In this document: piece by piece, positions 37,657 through 48,146 of the stretch | How the letters are laid out: every line of letters begins with the position of its first letter | Position numbering within the stretch: the first letter of the stretch is position 1 | Position numbers and translations under genes: made by a program | From: Typha latifolia | Taxonomy: Eukaryota; Streptophyta; Magnoliopsida; Poales; Typhaceae | Direction of reading: 5' to 3' | Length of the DNA: 64,000 bases | Assembly: GCA_019914945.1 (NCBI GenBank) | Contig: CM034107.1 | Location: forward strand, 8,122,001 to 8,186,000 | The notes under the pieces: generated by a model | The model's input: only the letters and a program-made list of their open reading frames with translations | The model's database searches: none | Told to the model about the DNA's origin: nothing

Positions 37657-38614
37657 CTACCGAATGGAGATCCTGCACTTGAGTACTAAGCTGATCGAAA
37701 TGGTCAGAGTACTGTGGTAACTCCCCCTCAGAGTGAGATGTGTCACCGTTAGAGCTATCATCAGAACTATCGATGTGCGATGAACGACCAGCGGCGGAAA
37801 AGGACGGCTTGAGAGGAGACGACTAGTCGTGAGCTTGACTCCGCTTAAGAGTAATCCGATCCAACAGTTTGTGCGAAGTAAGAGAAGGTTCCGAAGCATC
37901 CACACGCACCCCACTATGAGTGCACAAATTTGTAATAAAGATGCCAAACGGTAACCCCTCACGAGGTGCTTCTTTCTATGCAGCTGTGAGTATTGAATCA
38001 TAGATCACCGCAGCCAAATCAACCGAGACTCCAGATAACATTGCATGAAGAAGGAATGCACGATCCAGACTAATACTTGAATGTCGAGTCTTGGGGGTGA
38101 CGTTGTATAGACAAAACATGTGAAGCATGCGAGCCACAGATGTCAACTTCGCATGCGGCATCATGTTTCCCTTCCAACGTTCCACTTTGATCAGTACAGT
38201 GCTAGCATATTCATCGACATCTGGAAGTGGAGCAGACGTTGGATACTGGAACTCACCATCAGGAAGACGAAGTTCAGCGCGAATAACATCTGAGTCCAAG
38301 TATACAAACACCCCACGAACAGTAGAACGTATATAGTGGTCTAAGACCGTGGCATTACTAAAAAATTCTCGAAGAACTTCCACATAAGTAGTCCCGCTCA
38401 TCCCACACACCGATAACCATCCTCGCTCAGTAAATATCTGTTCTATCCCCAAAGAAGAAAAATCGGAAATGACCACGGGTCGTTCACAAATAACAGGACG
38501 GGTGCCAAAATTATGTTTGTAACGCCCCGCAACCGTAGATGTCGAAAACTTGGGAGGCGAAGTAGGTGAGGAAGGCGGCCTAGGTTTCTTGGAAACTGCA
38601 GCTTTTCTAGGCAT
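37657..38614 (-). pseudogene. extra ORF of copia B (between pol and 3' LTR)
   Basis: From ATG at 38614 (MPRKAAVSKKPRPP): a basic/Pro-rich N-terminus, then a folded part with VVISDFSSLGIEQIF, TYVEVLREFFSNATVLDHY and RGVFVYLDSDVIRAELRLPD. It ends at a TAG at 37976 where copy C has Gln. The C-terminal third continues in the same frame, apart from further breaks. It includes a Ser-rich linker and a short coiled-coil-like DLHSVVNDLRAELA. The pattern resembles the 'putative plant transposon protein' domain found in many plant elements (inference from pattern). No catalytic motif is visible. It takes the place where some Sireviruses have an env-like gene, but no clear membrane segment is seen. Confidence 0.65.
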
Positions 38615-39059
38615 TCTTGAGAAAGAAACAAGATGCAAGATTCAATACATGCCCAAAGCAAACAAAAAGATAGTAAGAAATAAAAAAAATCCAAGAAACC
38701 ATGAAGGCTCTAAATGAAATCCATCATCCACTTGAAAACGCTAAGATATCACATTCAATCACACAAGAAATATCAAGATAGTAACTTTAACATGATCAAA
38801 ACTCAAAAATGCACGAAATCAATCAAGATCAAGAGACTTAATTGAATAAAAAATAGGAAAATTGATGGATGATCATACCTCGCAAAAGTGAAGAAAAACT
38901 AAGAAATTCGGCCGAAAGACGCTAGATCCGGAGGAGAACTACCCTTTAAAAGGGTTTGTGGTGAGAAATTTGATGAAAAATACCAAGATCTTGAAGATTT
39001 GAGAGGGAGAAAATGAAGGGTTTCTAGGGTTTGGAAGATGGAAGATGGAAGATGAAAAC

Positions 39060-39120
39060 CCTTGGGTTCTGACGCAATATATAAAGAATCATCGAGTGCG
39101 TCCGAACGCACCAGTCTGCG
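39060..39120 (-). promoter_or_regulatory. internal promoter of copia B extra ORF
   Basis: On the minus strand, GTGCGTTCGGACGCACTCG lies just upstream of a TATA-like TCTTTATATATTGCG (plus about 39075-39090). After it comes the leader also seen in copy C. The palindrome here carries a TTCGGA variant. Confidence 0.5.
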
Positions 39121-39431
39121 CGTTCAAGAATATACACACGTTATGTGCATTAAATTTATTATCATAGAAGTCGAGAGAGTGAACAAATCAGAAATGATAT
39201 AATATACTGCAAGATGACAGAATTGACTATCATAACTCATAATGAAGAGAAAAATCATATTTATATGTCAAGAGTATATTATTGAATCTAGAAGTGTATC
39301 AAAAAATTTTTTTTTGACAAAAACTCTTGACAAATCTGAAACTAAAACCAAAAAAAAAGTTCAGAGTAAAGAAAACCTAAAAAGAAACGAAAAGAAATAA
39401 TAAAAAACACACGCAAACCAAACAAAAAAAA

Positions 39432-41838
39432 TCAATCAAAAGCATAAATCCCTAAAGAAGTACGAAGATACTCAAATCTCTGTAAATCCAAAGGTTTTGT
39501 AAATAGATCACCCAACTGTTTCTCCGTCTCAACATGTTCTAGTGCTATTGTTTTGTCTTTAACTAACTCGCGTATAAAATAATGTCGGATATCAATATGC
39601 TTTGTACGCAAGTGTTGAACAAGATTTTTTGAAATATTAATAGCACTCATGTTATCACAATAAAGCACTATAGTATCTTGTTCAATGCCGTAATCGTGGA
39701 CCATCTGTTTCATCCATAGTAACTGAGAATAACATATAACATTACCACCATAATATAGAATAGTACAATCATTTTTGGAGAATTTTACCTCATAATCTTC
39801 ATCACAAAATTGACTGATTTTCAGAAGATTTGCTTTCAAGCCCTTAACGTAAAGAACATTTTCAAGAATAGGAACTCCCGGAGAACTTACCTTTCCTTTA
39901 CCTATTACCTTGGATGAATTACCATCTCCGAATGTCACAAGTCCCCCTTCATGTTTTTCAAGATTAGAAAATAACGACTTGTTACCCGACATATGTCTTG
40001 AACAGCCACTTTCTAAATACCACAAATCAGAATTTAAAACTTTCAAGACTGTATGCACAATATAACAATTCAAATCACTTGACCCATATGGCCTTTGTTT
40101 TTATCCCATAAATGAAAGCAGTTCTAGGTTTTTGCAAAAATTTGCAATGAGGTCGAATATGCCCTAGAATGCCGCAATGATAGCATGTCGGAACAAACCC
40201 TTTTCTACTCACCTTTTGTCGAGGAGTGTGACTAAAGTTTACCTTTGGTGCCGTTGACGATTCACCAGTTTGTAGATTCACCTTCAGTTTAGAAGCATTC
40301 ATCCAGGATTGCTTTGTAAATGTGGTTGATGACTTCAGATATTCTTCCTTTTATATACCTGCAGAAACGAAGACAGTTTTATTATTATTTGAATTACTAG
40401 TGTATCTAACACCATACCTGTCTTTTCCAGAGATTTGAGCCTTTAGAATCTCATCAAGTTTGTTCTTCCCTTTTAGAAATGTCACTTCCTTATTCAGTCG
40501 CTCTAGTTCAATTTCATCAATCTTCATTTTATTTTTTGCATTGTCAAGTTGTTTAGAAAGGTCTTTGACACGTTCAAGTTCCAATTTGTACTTCTCCTCA
40601 AATTGAATTCTTTCTAGTTCGATTACCTTGTGTCGTTGAAGTAGTCTAATATTGCTTTTCTTGAGTTTAAATGACTCCAGGTACAAGTCATTATATGCCT
40701 TCTGAATTTCAAATTCATCTTCCTCAGCTGGTAACATATCCTAATCATCTTTACTATCAGTATCAACAACAGAATCGATATTAAGTAGAGAAGAGGCAAA
40801 AGCAACAACGTTTTCTTCGTCTTTTCCAGAATCATCATCAGATTCATCTGAGTCATCCCAAGTAACTTTCATAACTTTACCCTTCTTCTTAAGGTGATTA
40901 GGGCATTCTTGTGCTATGTGTCCAAAACCAGAACATTCCAAACATCGAACTTTATTCTCAGAATTCTTATTTTTCTATTTGACACTGTTGTTGCTCACAC
41001 CTATATTCGAACTCGCGGTATTCTTCTTTTTCACAAAGGCTTTGCTTTTCTCAAGTTTTTCAGCATTCAACTTGTTTGGCTTCTGAAAGAATTTATTAAA
41101 CTTTTTGACGAACATGGCCAACATCTCAACATCTAAATCACCTTCATCATCAGACTCCTCTATAATTTGTTCAACTGTGGATAGAGCAATCCCTTTGGAC
41201 TTCCTCGGTTTTGAAAGACTGGACTCAAATGTTTGTAGATTTCCTACCAATTGTTCAACTTTCATAGAATCGATGTCCTTAGTTTCCTCAATAGTTGTAA
41301 CTTTCACCTGAAACTTCTCTGGAAGAGACCTAAGGATCTTACGGACAATTCTATTTTCAGGAATTTTCTCTCCTAGGTTGAAATTGGAGTTGACTATATC
41401 ACTCAGCTTTGCATAGAACTCATCAAATGTCTCATTCTCCTCCATACGTAGAGTTTCAAAACTAGTAGTCAACCTCTGAAGTTTAGAAAGTTTTATAGCC
41501 ATAGTTCCTTCATGAGTAGTTTCTAAGATCGTCCAAGCTTCTTTTGCTATCTCACAAGTAGAAATTCTTCTAAATTCTTCCGAGGAAACATAACTAAAAA
41601 TTGCATTTCTTGCCTTGCTATTCCATCCAACTTTTTCATAGTCTGACCTATCCCATGACTCTATCGGTTTATCATCCACCATGTACATTGGTGGACTCCA
41701 ACCGTTCACAACGGCAAACCATACTCGTTCATCTATAGACTTCAAGTAAGCTCTCATCCTAGCTTTCCAATATCCATAATTTGATCCATCTAGGATAGGA
41801 GGTCTAATAGATGATGGTCAATCTCTATGAAAATCCAT
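39432..41838 (-). pseudogene. copia B gag-pol with internal deletion
   Basis: Gag begins at ATG 41838 and hits a stop within a few codons (HRD then TGA). Further stops lie near 40973, 40740, 40350 and 40074. Gag is otherwise recognisable (WKARMRAYLKSIDE, zinc knuckle CSGFGHIAQEC, CYHCGILGHIRPHC). The protease reads WYLESGCSRHMSG, with Glu in place of the catalytic Asp. After NDCTILYYGGNVICY the sequence jumps near 39730 straight to RNase H (QMVHDYGIEQDTIVLYCDN). Integrase and RT are deleted while the frame stays open to the stop at 39432. Confidence 0.85.
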
Positions 41839-41887
41839 GCCTATTTGATCTATCTCAAAAAGTGAGAGAACCTGCTCTAATACCAAT

Positions 41888-42414
41888 TGAAAAACCCTTA
41901 GACACAAGTATGTATCTAAATACTAGGCAATGATAACACTCGTTCGCTTAAGTAAAAGTCCGTAAAAATATTAAGAACGAAACAAGAGATGAATGCCAAG
42001 ATTTTAACGTGGAAAAACCCAAATGGGAAAAAACCACGGATCCAAACTCGGATCAAAACTAATCACTAGAATAGTAGCAGTTACAAGACTGACTCATAAA
42101 ATAACCCGTCGATCCAAACGACTTTGTTCTTCTTAGTCTTGCTTGCTAGAACCCACGATTCACTGCTTCTCGTGATTGAAGTCCAACCTCAGTGACCCTC
42201 GAGATTGATCTTTCGTCTAGATAACCCTTAAGATGAAAGATTAACTTTTTAATGATGAGTGGAACCTTGTTAGTTGAAGAACCGATGTAGCCTCAAGAAG
42301 TCTCCTTCAATAATGCTTCTTCAACCACCCTAGAGATAGGGCATCAGAATCCTTATATATGATCTCCAAGATAGAGCCAACTCCAACTCTTATCCGTACT
42401 CACGAAAGTCCAAT
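41888..42414 (-). repeat. 5' LTR of copia B, truncated
   Basis: Matches the inner half of LTR A and LTR C: R/U5-like part with TATA-like CCTTATATATGATC at about 42351-42364. The outer half with the palindrome array is missing. At about 42414 it joins internal sequence of copia C in the opposite orientation. Confidence 0.8.
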
Positions 42415-43310
42415 TTTGTCAAGAGTTTTTGTCATAAAAAAAATTTGATGCACTCGTAGATTCAATAATATACTCTTGACATATAAATATGATTTTTCTC
42501 TTAATTATGAGTTATTATAGTCAATTTTGTCATCTTGCAGTATATTGTATCATTTTTGATTTGTTCACTCTCTCGATTTCTATGATAATTAAACTAAATT
42601 TAATGCACTCATAATGTGTGTATATTCTTGAGTGAGCATGACATCATGAAATTTTTTTTAAATAGCTCACTATTGACGTTGATTTGCACAGTTTGACCTC
42701 ATACTTAGTCATCACAAATGTGTTCATAAAAGATCAATGAAAAGGAGTACAATGAGTTAGTGTGAAAGTCATCTTGTTTAGAATCCAGTTTGACTCAGTA
42801 CATTGCTTACAAATTAAATAAATTTTTTTGACATTTGTGAATATCTTTTTGCACATTGTTTGATATGTACTACAAGAAAAGGGCTACCTACTCATGTGTG
42901 AAAGCCATCATTGCACCTATATGGTTTATGTATAAAAAAATAATACAGGAAAATTTCCTGTTCGGTTATGGAGAATAGGTCGAAAAGTGCAAATTTAAAT
43001 ACTAAGTTGGTTTGACTACTGTGTTGTATCATTGTTTAAATAGGAAAGTTTATTTAAGAAGAATGTTTCATATTATCTATGCTCACCTTGCATATGTATA
43101 TTGTTATGATCAATCAAGATTAATTTAATTTTGAGTGATGCATTAGAATTGATTATAATATGCTTTTGATGATTTGATTGATCTGTGTATGACTTATTTC
43201 ATTCAATTGTCATATTCTATGTCTTGAATCTATTTTGAATTTTAGAAGTGCATCTCCAAAAAGATTGTTTGATTTTTTCTTAGATTTTTTACTTTAAAAA
43301 AAAGGGGGGG

Positions 43311-43386
43311 GGTTCGAACGCAAATTTTTGAGTTCGAACGCGTAGACTGGTGCGTTCGAGCGCACTCGAGGATTCTTTATATATTG
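43311..43386 (+). promoter_or_regulatory. internal promoter of copia C extra ORF
   Basis: Three motifs in a row (GTTCGAACGC at 43312, GTTCGAACGC at 43332, GCGTTCGAGCGC at 43352) lie immediately before a TATA-like CTTTATATATTG (43375-43386). About 30 bp later a CT-rich, plant-like 5' leader begins. The same layout, more or less decayed, is in copies A and B. Promoter function is inferred. Confidence 0.6.
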
Positions 43387-43575
43387 CGTCTGAACCCAAG
43401 GATTTTCATCTTCCATCTTCCAAACCCTAGAAACCTTTCATTTTCTCCTTCTCAAATCTTCAAGATCTTGGTCTTTTTTATCAAATTTCTCACTACAAAC
43501 CCTTTTAAAGGGTCGTTCTCCTCCGAATCTAGCATCTTTCGGCCGAATTTCTTAGTTTTTTGTCACTTTTGTGAG

Positions 43576-43841
43576 GTATGATCATCCATCAATTTTCCTA
43601 TTTTTTTTTCAATTAAGTCTCTTGATCTTGATTGATTTCGTGCATTTTTGAGTTTTGATCACGTTAAAGTTACTATCTTGATGTTTCTTGTGTGATTGAA
43701 CGTGTATCTTAGCGTTTTCAAGTGGATGATGGATATTTCATTTAGGGCCTTCATAGTTTCTTGAATTTTTTTTGATTTCTTGCTATCTTTTTGTTTGCTT
43801 TGGGCATGTATTGAATCTTGCATCTTGTTTCTTTCTCAAGA
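43576..43841 (+). other. putative leader intron before the extra ORF
   Basis: A donor-like GAG|GTATGATC at 43573-43583 and an acceptor-like tract TTTCTTTCTCAAG ending at 43840-43841 would remove a T-rich segment of about 265 bp. The exon would then resume a base or two before the ATG of the extra ORF at 43842. Copy B preserves the same sites in reverse (38880s and 38616). Splicing is inferred from consensus only. Confidence 0.45.
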
Positions 43842-44880
43842 ATGCCTAGAAAAGCTGCAGTTTCCAAGAAACCTAGGCCGCCTTCCTCACCTACTTTGGC
43901 TCCCAAGTTTTCTACACAATTTTGGCACTCGACCTATTATTTGTGAACGGCCTGTGGTCATTTCTGATTTTTCTGCCTTGGGGATCGAACAGATCTTTAC
44001 TGAGTGAGGATGGTTATCCGTGTATCGGATGAGCGGGACTGCATATGTGGAAGTGGTTAGGGAATTTTTCAGTAATACCACGGTTTTAGAACGTTGTATA
44101 CGTTCTACTATCCGTGGGGTTTCGATCTACTTGGACTCCGACGTTATTCGTGCCGAACTCCAACTTCCTGACGGTGAGTTCCAATATCCATCATTTGCTC
44201 CACTTCCTGATGTCAACGAATTTGCTGGTACTGTGTTAATCAAAGGGGAACGTTGGAAGGGCAATATGATGCCTCATGCGAAACTAACATTAGTGGCTCG
44301 CATGCTTCACCTGCTTTGTCTGTACAACGTCACCCCCAAGACTCGCCATTCCAGTATTAGTCCTGATCGTGCCTTCCTCCTTCATTCGATGTTGTCGGGA
44401 GTTTCTGTTGATTTGGGTGCGGTGATCTACGATTCTATTCTAACAGCTGTACAGAAAGAAGCGCCCCGTGAAGGGTTGCCGTTTGGCATATTTATTACCA
44501 ATTTGTGCACTCAGAGTGGGGTGCGCGTGGATGCCTTAGAACCTTCTCTTACTTCGCAAAAACCGTTGGATCAGATTACTCTTAAGCGGAGTCAAGCTCA
44601 TGATCAGTCGTCTCCTCTCAAGCCGTCCTCTTCCGCCGCTGGACGTTCCAAACATCTCGATATTTCTGATGGTAGTTCGGAAGATGACTCATCTCACACT
44701 GAGGGGGAGTTACCACAGTTCTCTGACCGTTTCGATCAGCTTAACACTCAGGTGCAGGACCTCCATTCGGTCGTGAATGATTTACGAGCTGAGCTAGCAC
44801 GTCTGGGGACCGTTCTCGACTCTGTCTTATTGATTCTTTGCGTGAATACCTATGAACTTTGTTTGCTTGAGTACTTGTGA
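43842..44880 (+). pseudogene. extra ORF of copia C
   Basis: Starts MPRKAAVSKKPRPP like copy B, then loses frame after PKFST and meets a TGA just upstream of GWLSVYRMSG (copy B has Arg there). From about 44014 it is open to 44880. It includes YVEVVREFFSNTTVLERC, LQLPDGEFQYPSFAP, a Ser/Asp-rich linker (SDGSSEDDSSHTEGE) and a coiled-coil-like LNTQVQDLHSVVNDLRAEL. Lesions differ from those in B, so the parent family once had an intact protein of roughly 340 residues. Function unknown; see the B copy for the domain guess. Confidence 0.65.
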
Positions 44881-45059
44881 ACTGCTTGCTTGATAACTTG
44901 TGTTTGGATTGTTATTCATTTCAAGTTATTTTCACTTGATCTTGGTTTGGTATATTTTTATTTGCAGGGATTGATGTGCTAAAAGTACTAGACTTGTTGA
45001 ATGCTCATTTTGAATTCTTTGTAATATGTTGTAATCTAGATGTTTTGTCACAAATTGTC

Positions 45060-45071
45060 AAAGGGGGAGAT
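45060..45071 (+). other. polypurine tract of copia C
   Basis: AAAGGGGGAGAT directly before the LTR start TGTTAGG at 45072, preceded by TTTGTCACAAATTGTC. Identical in layout to the copy B junction. Confidence 0.9.
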
Positions 45072-46226
45072 TGTTAGGTTTTTAATTATTGGCAATTGTG
45101 TACAAAATATTCTAAGTGTATTTTTACATGTATATGAGCTTTATACAAGTCAAGAATATCTCTAGTGTGAAGAATTGCAAAATTATTAAAAAAAGTCGTT
45201 GAGTTCACACCGCGTTCACAAACGCGTTCGAATGCGATGCGTTCACAAACGTGTTCGAACGCGGGTAATTGCATTCACACAGACCGAGAGCTGCGTTCAC
45301 AAACGCTTTCGAACACGGGTACTTGCGTTCACACAGACCGAGAGCTGTGTTCACAAACGCGTTCGAACGCGGGTACTTGCATTCACACAGACCGAGAGCT
45401 GCGTTCACAAATGCGTTCGAACGTGGGTACTTGCATTTACACAGACCGAGAGCTGCGTTCATAAACGCGTTCGAACGTGGGTACTTGCGTTCACATAGAC
45501 TGAGAGCTGCGTTCACAAACGCATTCGAACGCATGTACTGTGTTCACACAGACCGAGAGCTGTGTTCACAAACGCGTTCGAACACAACCTGAAGAATTCA
45601 AGTTGTCACGTTCAAATGCACTCGGGCCCGTTCGAGCGCACCTGAGATCAAGTCATGCCGTTCGAATGCACCTGGGCCGCGTTCGAACGCACCAACGAAG
45701 TTTGAAAATTTTGGACTTTCGTGAGTACGGATAAGACTTGGATTTGGCTCTATCTTGGAGATCATATATAAGGATTGTGATGCCCTATCTCTAGGGAGGT
45801 TGAAAAAGCATTATTGAAGGAGACTTCTTGAGGCTACATCGGTTCTTCAACTATCTAGGTTCCACTCATCTACAAAACTTAATCTTTCGTCTTAAGGGCT
45901 ATCTAGACGAAAGATCAATCTCGAGGGTTACTGAGGTTGGACTTCAATCACGAGAAGCAATGAATCATGGGTTCTAGCGAGCAAGAGTGAGAGGAACAAA
46001 GTCGTTTGGATCGACGGGTTGTTTTGTAAGTCAGTCTTGTAACTGCTACTATTCTAGTGATTAGTTTTGATCCGAGTTGGTTTTTTCCCGTTTGAGTTTT
46101 TCCACGTTAAAATCTTGGCGCTCATCTCTGCTTTCGTTCTTAATATTTCTACGGACTTTTAGTTAAGCGAACAAGTGATATCATTGCCTAGTATTTAGAT
46201 ACATACTTGTGTTTAGGGATTTTTCA
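45072..46226 (+). repeat. 3' LTR of copia C
   Basis: 1155 bp from TGTTAGGTTT to GGGATTTTTCA. It carries the longest palindrome array here, then a TATA-like TATATAAGG at 45765-45773. It ends directly in X-LTR copy 3 sequence. Confidence 0.9.
45251..45585 (+). repeat. 54-bp tandem array carrying GCGTTCGAACGC, six units plus a partial
   Basis: Units start at 45251, 45305, 45359, 45413, 45467 and 45521, with a partial unit at 45574. Each holds the palindrome (exact at 45359) and a GAGCTGCGTTCACAAAC tail. Another exact palindrome, outside the array, is at 45679-45690, about 75 bp before the TATA-like box. Confidence 0.95.
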
Positions 46227-47082
46227 TAGTATATAATAAATTGTTAAAATTACTTAAAATGCATATATTATGAATATTAGTACATAAATCTAATAATTAT
46301 AATTTACAAAACTATCTATTAATCTAATAGAAATATAAATAAATAAATATAAGTATTACCTATATCTATGTGTAATAGTTTATAACATAATTAATCATTA
46401 ACTATACTAATTATAATGAATAATAATCATATTGAAGAATATATATCACTATTAAAATAATAATATCTAAATAATCTATTTGCACTAAGTAAGAAAGAAA
46501 TATCTAAGTAAATAACATAAATAAATAAAATTAAAAAAACTTTAAAAGAAACACTGCTACAATGCTAGGCTGAAAGAGAATGAGGAGGAGAAGAAAAAAG
46601 GAAGAAGAAAGAAGAAAGAAGAAGGAGAAGAGAAGAGAAGAAGAAAGGAAAAGAAGGGAGGAGGAGGACCGGCACCAACGGGGAGGGCACTGGTCGCTGG
46701 TGGCCAGCCCGGCGGCAGCCTCTCGCCGGCGGCTCGGCTCCGACAAGCCTGAGCCCATGTGCAAGAAAGAGAGAGGGCGAGAGAGAGAGCGAGAGAGAGA
46801 GGAGAGAGAGAGGAGAGAGAGAGGAAGTAAGGAGAAGAGCTCACCTCGGCAGTGACGACGGCGGTGGTAGGCCGACGTCGGCAAGAGGGGGGAGAGAGAG
46901 AGAGGCGGTGCGGACGTCGGCGCTTCGGCTGCTGTGCCAACAGGCCCACTAGAGCTAGATGGCTGGCCGGAGGCTGGGCGTTGCCCTGCGCCACCCCAAC
47001 ATGGCATGAGGTCGGCCACATTGTGGTCGGCCACGTCGTGCCATGCAAATATATATATTTAGGGATAGGTTGTTATATCTAA

Positions 47083-47334
47083 ACTCCTATATCACCCTTT
47101 TTTTAGTTTTTTAAGTCTAAATATTCATGTCCAATCTACCATGAGGCACTTGAATCCACCATTTCTTTATCAGAGTATCAAAATTAATTTCATCGAACAA
47201 TAAGTGTATTAATTTACAGAAAGAACACCTCAGCCTCCTTTCTCCCATATCCACTAATTGAGGTATATGATCCTAACAAATTCTTAGTAGGGATTTCACA
47301 ATAACTAGAGAAAATCCACTCTCTCAATTAGTTG
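47083..47334 (-). pseudogene. LINE 3, 5'-most surviving part
   Basis: Resumes after the TSD of X-LTR copy 3. The minus strand reads LLFDEINFDTLIKKWWIQV, like the region after the LINE endonuclease domain. Its upstream part is cut by the LTR of gypsy G. Confidence 0.5.
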
Positions 47335-48115
47335 TGATAAAAATTCCATCCAGAAGAGCCAATACAGACTCATCTCTTGTGTTGGACCAAGAGTATTTCC
47401 TCCATCGAATGCCTGCAGGCATTCACATCGACAGGGAACACAATTTGTGTGTTCGAAAGAACAGACCCCGTTCGAACGTCCGCGTGCGAACGCCTACATA
47501 CGTTCGCATCGGCAGAGAACACGGAATGTGCATTCGAACGCACTCAACCCTGTTCAAACACGATTAGCTAGAACTCATTGTTTCTACGATTATTATCTGT
47601 CATTTTTGGCTTGTTTGGTTAGCTTTTTAAGGTGTGGATGGCAAACAAAAATATTATGATGAATGAATATTGAATTCTATCCCCTTCCCTTCCTCTCCAC
47701 CCTAATATACCTTCTCATTCGTTCAAGCCCTAGCCGTGCACCATCTCGACGTCAGTGATCCTCTAACCTCCCTCGTTTATCGAGTCCTCCCTCCTCCTTA
47801 GAATCTCGACCCCTTCTCCCCTAAACACCACAATCCATCCACCCTATCGCCATTATCATCCCTTACCTCATCATCACCACCACCCATCACTTCCACCATC
47901 ACCCCCACTTCTACTTATTTTCTTCCTAGTTGTAGTCATAATGCGCGAGGGGCGTAAATACCTAAAACGTAGATCATAAAATTACAGATTGACCATCATT
48001 AGTTTCGTAATTTTCTATCTATAGTAGAATATCTAGTGAATAGTTTTCCCCGACTGCGCGGGCTTTTTTTCTGTATTCGATCCAGATCGGGAAACAGACG
48101 TATGGACCAAAACAA
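47335..48115 (+). repeat. 5' LTR of gypsy G
   Basis: Carries GTTCGAACG-type motifs at about 47469 and 47531, and a weak TATA-like CTTTTTAAGG near 47623. The left edge (TGATAA) is inferred from the TGATA start shared with LTRs D and E. Confidence 0.6.
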
Positions 48116-48146
48116 GTGGTATTAGAGCCACTATTGCTTGTCCATT

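Larger units (their letters stand above)
36831..42414 (-). mobile_element. copia element B (Sirevirus-like), internally deleted
   Basis: Minus strand: truncated 5' LTR (42414-41888), PBS (mutated, about 41885-41874), gag and protease start, then a deletion of about 2.5 kb to RNase H, an internal promoter, the extra ORF, PPT, and a 3' LTR (37209 to 36831, truncated). The 5' LTR joins copia C at about 42414 in inverted orientation. Confidence 0.85.
42415..46226 (+). mobile_element. copia element C, 3' half only (leader, extra ORF, PPT, 3' LTR)
   Basis: Begins at TTTTGTCAAGAG, a point just after the pol stop in this family. It continues with the ~0.9-kb untranslated segment, internal promoter, leader intron, extra ORF, PPT and a full 3' LTR. 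No gag or pol. With copia B it forms a head-to-head inverted pair around a ~3-kb spacer. Confidence 0.85.
36246..47077 (-). mobile_element. X-family solo LTR, copy 3, reverse and interrupted by copia elements
   Basis: Its 3' end is at 36246 (plus-strand TGTAATGCCCC) and its 5' end at 47077 (minus-strand TATAACAACC, TG mutated to TA). TCTAA flanks both ends on the plus strand (36241-36245 and 47078-47082). Only 36246 to about 36755 and 46227-47077 are X-LTR sequence. The middle is copia B plus C. About 0.8 kb of X-LTR, by comparison with copy 1, is missing at the left junction. It is inserted in LINE 3. Confidence 0.8.

Noticed and set aside
43842..44880. Retroviral-type envelope gene
   Set aside because: Position fits an env-like gene of some Sireviruses, but no signal peptide, transmembrane segment or cleavage site is visible.
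45251..45585. CRISPR-like regularly spaced repeats
   Set aside because: Whole 54-bp units repeat, with no unique spacers, and lie inside a plant LTR.
16985..45690. tRNA genes or true Pol III promoters at GTTCGAAC sites
   Set aside because: The B-box core is partly matched, but the final C, the A-box, and any cloverleaf are missing.
22144..47082. X-LTR copies 2 and 3 as one event because both have TCTAA flanks
   Set aside because: They lie in opposite orientation in different host elements. A shared 5-mer is likely coincidence.
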